Below are positions 1 to 6,763 of a stretch of 29,582 nt of DNA, in pieces. The stretch lies in the NCBI GenBank assembly GCA_003864535.1, contig BHEQ01000002.1, positions 1-29,582 on the forward strand, given 5' to 3'. The notes beneath the pieces are model-generated. The model worked only from the letters and a program-made list of their open reading frames with translations. It ran no database searches and was not told the DNA's origin. This DNA is from Gammaproteobacteria bacterium. Its GTDB lineage: Bacteria > Pseudomonadota > Gammaproteobacteria > Cardiobacteriales > Wohlfahrtiimonadaceae. The translations under genes were made by a program, and so were the position numbers. Position 1 is the stretch's first letter. Every line of letters begins with the position of its first letter.

Positions 1-307
1 CAGTTGAGCCATCCGCATCAGATACTTGCCCAATGCGATCAGGTTGTGCCCCTTGCGCTCCTAAACGCCCAATAATACCTAGGGTTGGGCGTAATCCACC
101 TGCTTTTTTGCCTTCTGTTCCCCAAATTTTAATCTCTAAAAAATCACAAAAATATTGTGGATCTTCAGGGGCTTCATAGGGAATTGAGCTTAATTTAAAC
201 TCACACTGCGTTGCACCAAGTGTTTGTAAATAATCAAACATTTTTTGACCATTTAAGGCAGGATCATCCATCATTTCATAAATTGAAAGTACGTGTTTTA
301 GGCTCAT
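1..307 (-). CDS. DUF1177 family protein, N-terminal part (runs off the left edge)
   Basis: The minus strand is open from an ATG at 307 to the window edge and gives 102 residues beginning MSLKHVLSIYEMMDD. The Gly-rich stretch GGLRPTLGIIGRLGAQGAQP followed by DRIGQVSDADGST matches what I remember of DUF1177 (PF06675), whose members share a PTLGIIGRLGGIGARPERIGFVSDGDG-like core. The biochemical function of DUF1177 is unknown. From memory, members often sit beside OPT transporters and peptidases, as here. A good AGAAAC-type ribosome site is not obvious upstream of the ATG. The gene is last in the visible iclR-OPT-aminotransferase-pepE series and is separated from pepE by a 250-bp gap holding a repeat, so it may be read through from the operon or have its own promoter. 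The C-terminal half lies outside the window. Confidence 0.8.
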   Translation of the reverse strand, partial: MSLKHVLSIYEMMDDPALNGQKMFDYLQTLGATQCEFKLSSIPYEAPEDPQYFCDFLEIKIWGTEGKKAGGLRPTLGIIGRLGAQGAQPDRIGQVSDADGST

Positions 308-390
308 AAGTTTCTCCAAAGATATTTTTAAAAAAGTTAGATTTTTATTTTATTAAATATATATCGTAAATACTTAGCATCTTTAGGAAC

Positions 391-487
391 TAAAGCTTCC
401 CCCTAAATCCCACTTTCGCAGGGAACACTCCGTGTTGTTGGATTTTTAGGGCTCCTCCCCTGCGAAGAGGAGGTTGAGAGGGGCTTT
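391..487. repeat. Interspersed CCTCCCC...GGAGG hairpin repeat, copy 1
   Basis: The gap between pepE and the DUF1177 gene (308-557) holds a C-rich then G-rich segment. It contains the inverted pair CTCCTCCCCT / AGAGGAGG around a GCGA loop and ends GAGAGGGGCTTTT. It resembles 5620-5695 (shared CCCTAAATCC, CTCCTCCCCT and GGAGGTTG-GAGGGG blocks) and more weakly 1384-1424. The layout looks like a REP/BIME-type interspersed repeat. It may modulate read-through between the two genes, but that is inference. Confidence 0.55.
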
Positions 488-557
488 TAAAATCCTTAAC
501 GTAATGGCGTTAAGGATTTGGAGGTGCTTCTTTAACTGCAAAGTAGATACAATTATT

Positions 558-1316
558 TTAATTAAAAACGCCTTTAATCATTGATAATTTAAAAGATTTT
601 CCTGTTATTAATTTTTCAACAACTTCTTTGTTATCCACGGCTTGTTTAAGATGGAGTGCATCAAATTCACCTAATATCATCGCCGTATCATCATTAACTA
701 ATAAGGCAGTGCCTTCAGGCAAAGCTACAAGCTCTTCTGTTGGGTTGATGCATAAGAACTCAGCCAGACGCTCCTCACGGCTTTCACCATTATGCCCGAC
801 AGGTTTTCCTGAAATAAAGTGCGGATTGATTTGAAAAGGAATTAAGCCTAAGGATTTCAAAGAAGGTGGCTCAATAATCGGCATATCATTGGTTGTGCGA
901 ATACTTGGACAAGCAACATTACTCCCAGCACTCCAGCCAATATAAGGCACGCCTGCATTTACCCGTTCTGTGATTAAATCCACAATCTTTGCATCATACA
1001 TGCGCCGCAGGAGTGCAAAAGTATTGCCGCCACCCACCGCAATAACTTGCGCATTTTTTACAGCTGCAATAGGATCTGCAAAGTGATGAATGGACTTTAG
1101 TTGATAACCCAAACTTTCAAAAACAGGCTTAACCATAGCCTCATAACTATCATAGCTAAAAGTGACTCCAGCATATGGAATAAATAAAATCGTTTGCTTG
1201 CCATGTTTTAATAACGCATGGATTTGATCTGTTGCATGTTCAAGATAGCCTAAATGACCTTTACGCGAACTGCTCATAAGTAGCACTGATTTTAAGGTTT
1301 TTACTTCTTGATTCAT
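558..1316 (-). CDS. pepE: Dipeptidase E (alpha-aspartyl dipeptidase, peptidase family S51)
   Basis: A cytoplasmic serine peptidase of 252 residues that releases N-terminal Asp from dipeptides. Class I glutamine-amidotransferase-like fold. The catalytic triad of E. coli PepE (S120, D135, H157) is preserved with a constant +9 offset: S129 in GWSAGSN, D144 in TTND and H166 in INPH. The GGGNTF motif is at 95-100. AGGAG lies nine bases upstream of the ATG. Placement behind an oligopeptide-family transporter suggests it hydrolyses imported or released Asp-Xaa dipeptides. Family assignment is firm; the physiological substrate is inferred. Length is slightly above the E. coli enzyme (229 residues) because of N- and C-terminal extensions. 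Confidence 0.93.
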   Translation of the reverse strand: MNQEVKTLKSVLLMSSSRKGHLGYLEHATDQIHALLKHGKQTILFIPYAGVTFSYDSYEAMVKPVFESLGYQLKSIHHFADPIAAVKNAQVIAVGGGNTFALLRRMYDAKIVDLITERVNAGVPYIGWSAGSNVACPSIRTTNDMPIIEPPSLKSLGLIPFQINPHFISGKPVGHNGESREERLAEFLCINPTEELVALPEGTALLVNDDTAMILGEFDALHLKQAVDNKEVVEKLITGKSFKLSMIKGVFN

Positions 1317-1383
1317 AACGTTAACTCCTAGTTTGATAAATAATAGATTTTAATAGATAGTAACAGCTTCGGTAATTAAAGAA

Positions 1384-1424
1384 GCTGCCTCCTCCCAAGC
1401 TCCCCATTTACACAAGGGGAGAAG
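1384..1424. repeat. Short C-rich/G-rich inverted repeat between aminotransferase and pepE genes
   Basis: The sequence CTCCCC-ATTTACACAA-GGGGAG forms a 6-bp stem preceded by CCTCCTCCC. It looks like a shortened or decayed relative of the hairpin repeats at 391-487 and 5620-5695. It lies in the 120-bp gap between two co-oriented genes and could be a weak attenuator or stability element. Confidence 0.4.
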
Positions 1425-1436
1425 CAAGTCAAATGA

Positions 1437-2651
1437 TTAACTTGCAGAATAAGTTAAAATAAAATTCTTAATTAAATCAACTGTCTTATCAATTTCTTCT
1501 TCTGTATTAAAATAATGTAAAGAAATTCGTGCCATGCGCTCAATTTGGTATTTTTGCATAATTGCATGTGCCATAAAATGCCCAGCTTCAATGATAACGC
1601 CATTCTTCTCAAGCATTGTGACTAAAAGATTAGGGTCAATACAATCATTTTCTTTCCCAATAATATTAAATGGGATTAAACCAATGCGTTTGGATGCATC
1701 TAATGGACCATATAAGGTGAATCCTATGATGCTTGAAAGTGCAGTAACCGCATAGCGCGTTAAGTGATCTACCCGTGCTTGGATTTTTGGCATTTCTAGA
1801 GCGGTTGCGTATTTAAGTGCCGCGCCCAAGCTTAAAATAGCTGGAACATTCGGACAGCCTGCCTCAAACCGTTTTGCCGTATTAGGCAAAATTAGTTCTT
1901 GAGTTTGTGGGTCAATACTACTATTCCACCACCCTATCAAACAAGGCTCTAGAGTATCAATCAATGAATTTCTTACATATAAAATACCCGTGCCTTCAAT
2001 CGCACGTAAGCCTTTGCGCCCACATCCTGCCAGAAAATCACAATCTAAATCACGCACATTCGTCTCAACTAAACCTAGACTTTGTGAGGCATTAACTAAA
2101 CTTAAAATGCCATGCTTTTTGGCTAAACTGCATAAACTTTTAGCATCTTGTAAAGCACCTGTTGCATTGGATAAAGAACCAAAGGTGAGTAAACGTGTTT
2201 TAGGCGTGATCAATTGCTCGATGTGAGCAGTCTCTAATAAACCCTCACTATTTGCTTTAGCATGGATTACTTTAATGCCACGTGTTTTTTCTAAGCGCAA
2301 CCAAGGCGATAAATTACTTAATATTTCCGTATCAGGCACGATTACCTCATCACCTGCCTGCCAATCGATCCCTTGTGCGATTACACAAATACTTTCTGTC
2401 GCATTTTTAGTAAACGCAATTTCTGGAGGTTCTGCACCTAAAAATAGCGCCATATCTGCATGAATTTGCTCTACATTTGCATAAATTTCTTTGCGTAAAC
2501 TCGGCAAATAAATTCCAAGCTCTGCCGTTTTCTTTAAATACTCAATAACTGCATTTAAAACTGATAATGGTGGAGGGGCTGCAGCACCTGTATCAAAATA
2601 AGCATAATGCGCTGTAACTGGGCTATCTTTTCTAATTTGATCAATATTCAT
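1437..2651 (-). CDS. Class V aminotransferase-fold PLP enzyme (NifS/SufS/isopenicillin-N-epimerase-like)
   Basis: A 404-residue fold-type I PLP protein. It starts with the YAYFDTGAAAPPP substrate loop (16-28) and carries TKNATESI (81-88) for PLP phosphate contact. The Schiff-base lysine is probably K213 in GCGRKGLRAIEGTGILYVR, aligned with the usual gHK..GP.G.G.LY block. Two departures from cysteine desulfurases are visible: the Asp that normally contacts the PLP pyridine nitrogen in (V)D(G/A)(A/S)Q appears as N187 in LVNASQ, and Arg212 replaces the His before the lysine. No SufS-type catalytic cysteine loop was recognised. It is therefore more likely a lyase, racemase or aminotransferase of amino acids than an Fe-S sulfur donor. 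The stop of the OPT gene lies only 13 bp upstream, so the two are almost certainly co-transcribed. Exact reaction unknown. Confidence 0.82.
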   Translation of the reverse strand: MNIDQIRKDSPVTAHYAYFDTGAAAPPPLSVLNAVIEYLKKTAELGIYLPSLRKEIYANVEQIHADMALFLGAEPPEIAFTKNATESICVIAQGIDWQAGDEVIVPDTEILSNLSPWLRLEKTRGIKVIHAKANSEGLLETAHIEQLITPKTRLLTFGSLSNATGALQDAKSLCSLAKKHGILSLVNASQSLGLVETNVRDLDCDFLAGCGRKGLRAIEGTGILYVRNSLIDTLEPCLIGWWNSSIDPQTQELILPNTAKRFEAGCPNVPAILSLGAALKYATALEMPKIQARVDHLTRYAVTALSSIIGFTLYGPLDASKRIGLIPFNIIGKENDCIDPNLLVTMLEKNGVIIEAGHFMAHAIMQKYQIERMARISLHYFNTEEEIDKTVDLIKNFILTYSAS

Positions 2652-2664
2652 ATTTTATTGTGTC

Positions 2665-4299
2665 CTATTTAATGAAAAATATAGCTAATTTAGCTTTTAA
2701 AGCAGGTATTAACATTTTTCCAGCAGTAAATAAAGCATCGCCTGCAATTAATCCACCTGCAAAAGATGAAGTATCTGCTGTCGTTTTCTTAAATACTCTT
2801 TCTAAAACAACGCGACACGCTAGCGCAACTAGTACAGTCCAGCCTGCAATTGGGTAATTAATGATTAATCCTGTTGCAAATAAAATACCTAATTGGCGTG
2901 AAGGTCCACCTAATAATTGTAATAAAGCTCCAGGAATTGCCCACATCATTAAATTTCTGGCAACTTCTGCTGAAGTGCCTGCAATAATTGTTGCCGCATA
3001 TATTTTTGAGGCGGGCACAACTAAGCCTTGATCAAAGTAAATTTGATGGGTTAAGGCAACCACTAAAGCTGCGGTTAAAAACCCAAGCATTGCTGCAAAA
3101 TATTGTTGACGACGACCATATTTTTCTAATTCAGGATCTGCGCCTTCACCACGAATTAAATACCCAGTGCGTAAATCAAAGCCCATATCGGCAAAAGCTG
3201 GCCCCGTTGCCACACAATAGCCAACTAAAATTCCGAGCGCAGTTGGTGGAAAACCAAGCAACATGCCAACGATCAATGAAATTAGCGCAGCTGCAAATGC
3301 AGGAAACCAACCTGAATACATCGCGGCAATCCCCACAATCATTTCTTGAACAATCGCTGCAACTGCTGCAAATACAATAAATCCTAATAACATAGGCAAG
3401 CTCATCTGTGATGTTAACTGCGCTAAAAATGCGAGCAACAGTGCAATCACCAAATAGCTTAAAAAGCCACGCTTTAAGGTGCGCATAAAACGTCGATCAT
3501 TCTCTTTATCTGTAGCGGTGCTATTAGCTGTCTGCCTAGATTTTACAATTTGAATAATAACTTGAATTAAAGCAACTAAACCTGCACCTATCATAAATCC
3601 ATGCGGTAAGTACATTGTATAAATATCAAAATGTGGAATATAGTCTGTAAACTGATGTGTGTTTGAGTAACCTCTTACCAATAAGCCTATTGCAAACATA
3701 AATAATGCAAATAAATTACCAATCAAAGCCACACCTGCTGCAGACATGGGAATACCAACAAAAGCACCACCAATCCCAGTTAAAATGCCAGCACCTAAAA
3801 GCCATGCTTTTTTGCCACCTTTATCACCTGCCCACAATGCCTCAGCTGTGGCAACACCTGCGGGCCATGTGCCTTTTTCAGGAAAAGTACGCGTGCCAAA
3901 TAATCCATATAACATGCTCCCATCAACCATCATTGCAAGAGTTGCCCCAATTAGCATCGGCCAAATTAAATCAGGTAAACCCATCGCCCAAGGTACTCCA
4001 ATCGCAATCATCAAGCTATTTGCCGCACCAAATGTTGCGGATGAAACTGACGTTTGGATTAAATTTTGACGATCAAGATTCTTAAATCTCAAAAAAGAAG
4101 CAATTTGAATCCGCGAGAAACAAATCGCAATTAATGCACCCAAAATAGATGTATTTGCAGAAATGCCTAAGCGCACAATTAATTGCATCCCAATAATTGC
4201 CCCGATAATTGATAAGCCAAAACAACTTAACAAGAGTAATGGCTCAAAAGCGCTTACTTTTTCTCGTGTAAAATCAATATTTACATTTTTTTTACTCAT
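2665..4299 (-). CDS. OPT/YSL family oligopeptide transporter
   Basis: A 544-residue polytopic membrane protein with many hydrophobic segments starting at about residue 18. The FPEKGTWPAGVATAEALWAG stretch (about 139-158) and the DMGFDLRTGYLIRG segment in the C-terminal half are characteristic of bacterial OPT (oligopeptide transporter) proteins. OPT proteins are proton-coupled secondary importers of small peptides or metal-amino-acid chelates. AGGAGAT precedes the ATG, and immediately beyond it lies a repeat element (4314-4391) that forms the 5' leader. The downstream dipeptidase and PLP enzyme favour a peptide substrate; metal-chelate uptake (YSL-like) cannot be excluded. Confidence 0.92.
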   Translation of the reverse strand: MSKKNVNIDFTREKVSAFEPLLLLSCFGLSIIGAIIGMQLIVRLGISANTSILGALIAICFSRIQIASFLRFKNLDRQNLIQTSVSSATFGAANSLMIAIGVPWAMGLPDLIWPMLIGATLAMMVDGSMLYGLFGTRTFPEKGTWPAGVATAEALWAGDKGGKKAWLLGAGILTGIGGAFVGIPMSAAGVALIGNLFALFMFAIGLLVRGYSNTHQFTDYIPHFDIYTMYLPHGFMIGAGLVALIQVIIQIVKSRQTANSTATDKENDRRFMRTLKRGFLSYLVIALLLAFLAQLTSQMSLPMLLGFIVFAAVAAIVQEMIVGIAAMYSGWFPAFAAALISLIVGMLLGFPPTALGILVGYCVATGPAFADMGFDLRTGYLIRGEGADPELEKYGRRQQYFAAMLGFLTAALVVALTHQIYFDQGLVVPASKIYAATIIAGTSAEVARNLMMWAIPGALLQLLGGPSRQLGILFATGLIINYPIAGWTVLVALACRVVLERVFKKTTADTSSFAGGLIAGDALFTAGKMLIPALKAKLAIFFIK

Positions 4300-4313
4300 T
4301 AAAATCTCCTTTA

Positions 4314-4391
4314 GGGGGGGGCTATAAATTAGATTTTTTAAAACTTGCGATATTATTAAAAGCGCAGAAAAATTAATTTATAAAATGTGCC
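4314..4391. repeat. MITE-like element, degenerate copy A, in the OPT leader
   Basis: It starts with a run of eight G followed by CTATAAATTAGATTTTTTAAAACTTGCGATATTATTAAAAGCGCAG, matching the left arm of the copies at 11997 and 14867. It ends ATGTGCC like their right ends, but most of the right hairpin arm is missing. It is flanked on both sides by TTTA (4310-4313 and 4393-4396), a possible 4-bp target duplication. It lies 5 bp beyond the ribosome site of the OPT gene, so any transcript from the iclR promoter passes through it. Confidence 0.65.
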
Positions 4392-4411
4392 ATTTAGTAT
4401 TTAAAATAGAC

Positions 4412-5152
4412 TTATCTTAAGATGCATTCAAGATAAGGTTTTATCAGGCTCATTATTTTCTGAGCTATTGCTTGCATTTGTGGCTTAAAAACAAGATATT
4501 CTTCTTTAGAAAAACGATTAATAGGCCCAGCTATACATAAAAGACCTTGAGCAATCCCTTGAGAATTTAATAAAGGCACGGATAAACCATGGACTCCTTC
4601 TAAATATTCTCCTGAAGAATAAGCACAACCTGTTTTATTAATTTGCGCGACTGCTTTAAAATAATTCTTACTTTGAATTTTATTTTTAGGCGCGTATTTA
4701 GCAGTTACCTCCGCTGGTTGAAAGGCTAACAATGGCAAGGCAAAAGTAATCGAGCCAATAGGGATTTTGCTGCCAATATGGGTTGAGAATTTTAGCGCCT
4801 GAGTGCTCTCAAGAATATCAATACATATTGCACTCTCGCCATCATGCCAATATAAAAATACTGTCTCATCAGTTAGATTATTTAAATCTTGCATAAATGG
4901 GCGAATAACATCCCGAAAGCCTACTTGCTGCTGCACAATATTACCCAATTCCAAACAACGAATACCTAGATGGTATTTATGCGTTTGGGCATCTTTTGAT
5001 AAGAATTGGTGCGCCGCTAAAGTGGCTAAAATACGCTGGACACTAGAGCTTGACATATTTGCAGCCAAAGCAAGTTCACGCACACCCCAAGCATGATGAC
5101 TTAGATCAAAAAAGCGCAATAAAGACAGTGCATTATCTAAAGATTTTAACAC
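4412..5152 (-). CDS. IclR-family transcriptional regulator, GTG start
   Basis: A 246-residue protein with an N-terminal winged helix (about 1-65; MSSSSVQRILATLAAHQFL is the recognition-helix region) and an IclR effector domain (about 80-245) with the GEYLEGVHGLSVPL segment typical of the family. The start is GTG at 5150-5152, supported by AAGGAGC six bases upstream. It is the first gene of a co-oriented series leading to an OPT transporter, so it probably controls that operon and itself. A palindrome 58 bp upstream of the start is a candidate operator. The effector is unknown; a peptide, amino acid or breakdown product is inferred from context. Confidence 0.9.
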   Translation of the reverse strand: MLKSLDNALSLLRFFDLSHHAWGVRELALAANMSSSSVQRILATLAAHQFLSKDAQTHKYHLGIRCLELGNIVQQQVGFRDVIRPFMQDLNNLTDETVFLYWHDGESAICIDILESTQALKFSTHIGSKIPIGSITFALPLLAFQPAEVTAKYAPKNKIQSKNYFKAVAQINKTGCAYSSGEYLEGVHGLSVPLLNSQGIAQGLLCIAGPINRFSKEEYLVFKPQMQAIAQKIMSLIKPYLECILR

Positions 5153-5209
5153 GATACTGCTCCTTGTTTGCTGTTTAGATCTGGTAGAGTGATTGCAATT
5201 ATTCGCAGT

Positions 5210-5228
5210 TGTCCCTACATAAGGGACA
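5210..5228. promoter_or_regulatory. Candidate IclR operator: perfect 7-bp inverted repeat
   Basis: TGTCCCT-ACATA-AGGGACA is a perfect inverted repeat with a 5-bp centre, about the size of IclR-family operators. It lies between the putative -35/-10 region (5251-5279) and the GTG start of the iclR-family gene, which suits autorepression. Binding is inferred from position and symmetry only. Confidence 0.45.
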
Positions 5229-5250
5229 GTGTTTCTATAAATGACGCTAG

Positions 5251-5279
5251 ATAATTACGCATATATCCTACTTTGTCAA
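5251..5279 (-). promoter_or_regulatory. Putative sigma-70 promoter for the iclR-OPT operon
   Basis: A consensus -35 TTGACA lies on the minus strand at 5279-5274. A weak -10 (TAATTA, 5257-5252) follows after 16 bases. The -10 matches poorly, so an activator or different spacing may apply. No other strong hexamer pair was seen between the palindrome and 5300. Confidence 0.4.
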
Positions 5280-5345
5280 GCTTATATTAACAGCTCGGCA
5301 ATCTATAAAAATACAATACATAATGTGAGTTAATCAAGTTATAGC

Positions 5346-5378
5346 GCAATATATTGCTGTATCTTATAGTTAAGATAC
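5346..5378. repeat. Two adjacent palindromes in a non-coding gap
   Basis: The gap 5153-5716 has no credible gene. Besides the regulatory sites listed, it holds GCAATATATTGC (5346-5357, perfect 12-bp palindrome) directly followed by GTATCTTA-TAGT-TAAGATAC (5359-5378, 8-bp stem). No T-tract follows either one, so they are more likely protein-binding sites or repeat remnants than intrinsic terminators. Confidence 0.4.
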
Positions 5379-5461
5379 TAGATTATTATTAAATTATATG
5401 ATTTATAGTTATGCTTGCATTTACCTAGCACAATCTATCTCTATTTTACTAAGGACGTTTA

Positions 5462-5482
5462 AAGGGCACATCTATAAATTAC
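5462..5482 (+). repeat. MITE-like terminal inverted repeat, solo end (copy E)
   Basis: AAGGGCACATCTATAAATTA is the inward-reading form of the right end (ATAGATGTGCCC) of the elements at 11997 and 14867. It is preceded by TTTAA. I could not find a matching second end to its right, so it is probably a remnant. Confidence 0.5.
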
Positions 5483-5619
5483 TAAATTTATCTGGCACGT
5501 TTTAGTTTTGATTTTAAAAATCGTAACTACTCATCAGTCTTAACATATTAATTTTTATAGACTACATGTTAAATAATGATGACTTTAAATGCTGAATTTG
5601 ACATTCCGCTCCATTTAAT

Positions 5620-5695
5620 TACACTCCCTAAATCCTCCCTTTGCAAGGGGGACTTACTCCTCCCCTTGCTTCGGTGGAGGTTGGGAGGGGTTGTT
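5620..5695. repeat. Interspersed CCTCCC...GGAGG hairpin repeat, copy 2
   Basis: CCCTAAATCCTCCCTTTGCA is followed by AGGGGG, then CTCCTCCCC-TTGCTTCGG-TGGAGGTTGGGAGGGG. It contains two nested hairpins (CCTCCCTTTGCAAGGGGG and CCTCC..GGAGG) and resembles 391-487. It lies about 20 bp beyond the stop of the last roadblock gene and could serve as its terminator. An ORF drawn through it (5569-5796) is an artefact. Confidence 0.55.
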
Positions 5696-5716
5696 TTTTT
5701 AGCTGCTGAGTAATTA

Positions 5717-6145
5717 CTAAAAATCAAAAGAAGATGAATAGGTATTAAGTAATCCAATAATACTTTCTCGTAAAGTATTTCCAGAGTACAAAACATGACC
5801 TAGCATTGAATTTGTGCTGCCTTGAATAAGTAATACCAAAGAATATCCATCTGCATTAATTTGACTTAATAATATTTTTCCTGTTTCTGAATCAATATGA
5901 ATTGATTTACATTTTTCTAAACCAAACTCCGCAGAAAGAGAAACAGCTAGTGCTAAAAGTGAGCTGCTTGCTGCACTTAAACGTTGTGTATTATCATCTT
6001 CAATCATAACAGAGCATAGCTGAAAACCATCTTCAGTGGCTAATAAAGCTGCATTAACTTCTTGAGTACTTTGAACTAGATCATCTAGTTTTTTTCTACA
6101 ATCTCTTATAAATGCATCATTTTTATAAAGCGATAGCTTGCTCAT
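5717..6145 (-). CDS. Roadblock/LC7 domain protein (second of the module)
   Basis: A 142-residue soluble protein consisting of one roadblock/LC7 domain. The segment VNAALLATEDGFQL (30-43) is the first strand and turn, RLSAASSSLLALAVSLSAEFGL (55-76) the long helix, and ILLSQINADGYSLVLLI (91-107) the paired strands; a C-terminal helix follows. Roadblock proteins dimerise and act as scaffolds or GTPase-activating partners for small Ras-like GTPases (MglB for MglA; CvnB in Streptomyces conservons). It is the last gene of a four-gene minus-strand set, 51 bp after the GTPase gene, with AAGGAA upstream of the ATG. It is closer in style to conservon CvnB than the 118-residue partner at 7884. Function in this organism is inferred. 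Confidence 0.85.
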   Translation of the reverse strand: MSKLSLYKNDAFIRDCRKKLDDLVQSTQEVNAALLATEDGFQLCSVMIEDDNTQRLSAASSSLLALAVSLSAEFGLEKCKSIHIDSETGKILLSQINADGYSLVLLIQGSTNSMLGHVLYSGNTLRESIIGLLNTYSSSFDF

Positions 6146-6196
6146 ATAAGGTGTTCCTTTTGATTTTTATTTTATTTAAATTATTTTTGTTACATA

Positions 6197-6724
6197 TCAC
6201 AATGATGCTTCAATTTCTGCAATTAAGACTTCTGTGATAAATAAGATATCATTTCTATCACGCGCATCTATGGCAAAAACTGGTAAAACATAATCTGTAT
6301 TACTAACCGAATCTATAAATATTTCAAACGGCAAGCTACTCGAATGATCTGTATGAGTAACCCCTACAACGATTACATCTATACCTTCATTTTTATAAAA
6401 ATCAACATACATATTCATGTCATGTAATGCATTTTTTGCAGTGCTATCAATTAAAACAATAACGCCCAAAGCACCTTTAGCGGCAATTTTCCACATAAAT
6501 TGAAAACGTTCCTGACCTGGAGTGCCGTAAATAGATAGACTTAAATCATCAGAAAGTGTGAGCCTGCCATAATCTATACCTACTGTCGTCAAGCTTTTAG
6601 AATTCTCATGCTGAGCAGTATTTGTTACATCTGTTGATAAGACCTCAATATCGGAAAGCATACCAATTGCTGTTGTTTTGCCTGCCCCCATGTTGCCTGT
6701 GAAAACTATTTTATATTCTTGCAT
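6197..6724 (-). CDS. Small Ras-like GTPase of the COG2229 / CvnD-like group
   Basis: A 175-residue single-domain GTPase. The P-loop is GNMGAGKT (10-17), T46/T47 in TTVGIDYG is the switch I region, G3 is GTPGQERF (67-74) with Gln71, and G4 is VTHTD (122-126) in place of NKxD. G5 is DARD (153-156). The Asp of the canonical DxxG is Gly67; YGTPGQ-RF-FMW and DARDR are features I associate with conservon CvnD GTPases, whereas MglA has TVPGQ. It probably cycles between GTP and GDP under control of the two neighbouring roadblock proteins. AAGAGA precedes the ATG. No membrane anchor or prenylation motif is visible. The weak G4 motif makes guanine specificity less certain than GTPase-fold membership. 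Confidence 0.88.
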   Translation of the reverse strand: MQEYKIVFTGNMGAGKTTAIGMLSDIEVLSTDVTNTAQHENSKSLTTVGIDYGRLTLSDDLSLSIYGTPGQERFQFMWKIAAKGALGVIVLIDSTAKNALHDMNMYVDFYKNEGIDVIVVGVTHTDHSSSLPFEIFIDSVSNTDYVLPVFAIDARDRNDILFITEVLIAEIEASL

Positions 6725-6763
6725 ACCAATCTCTTTTATATCTTAAAAATTAATTATTTGCCG

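Noticed and set aside
1437..2651. SufS/IscS cysteine desulfurase
   Set aside because: No isc/suf neighbours, no recognisable catalytic-cysteine loop and altered PLP-site residues; context points to amino-acid or peptide metabolism.
3705..4085. Plus-strand ORFs of 107-130 codons opposite the OPT gene (also 2988-3380)
   Set aside because: They lie wholly antisense to a clear transporter gene, lack family features and have compositions typical of reverse-strand reading of hydrophobic codons.
5569..5796. Minus-strand 75-codon ORF overlapping the roadblock stop
   Set aside because: It runs through a hairpin repeat and out of frame into a clear roadblock gene; no ribosome site or homology was apparent.
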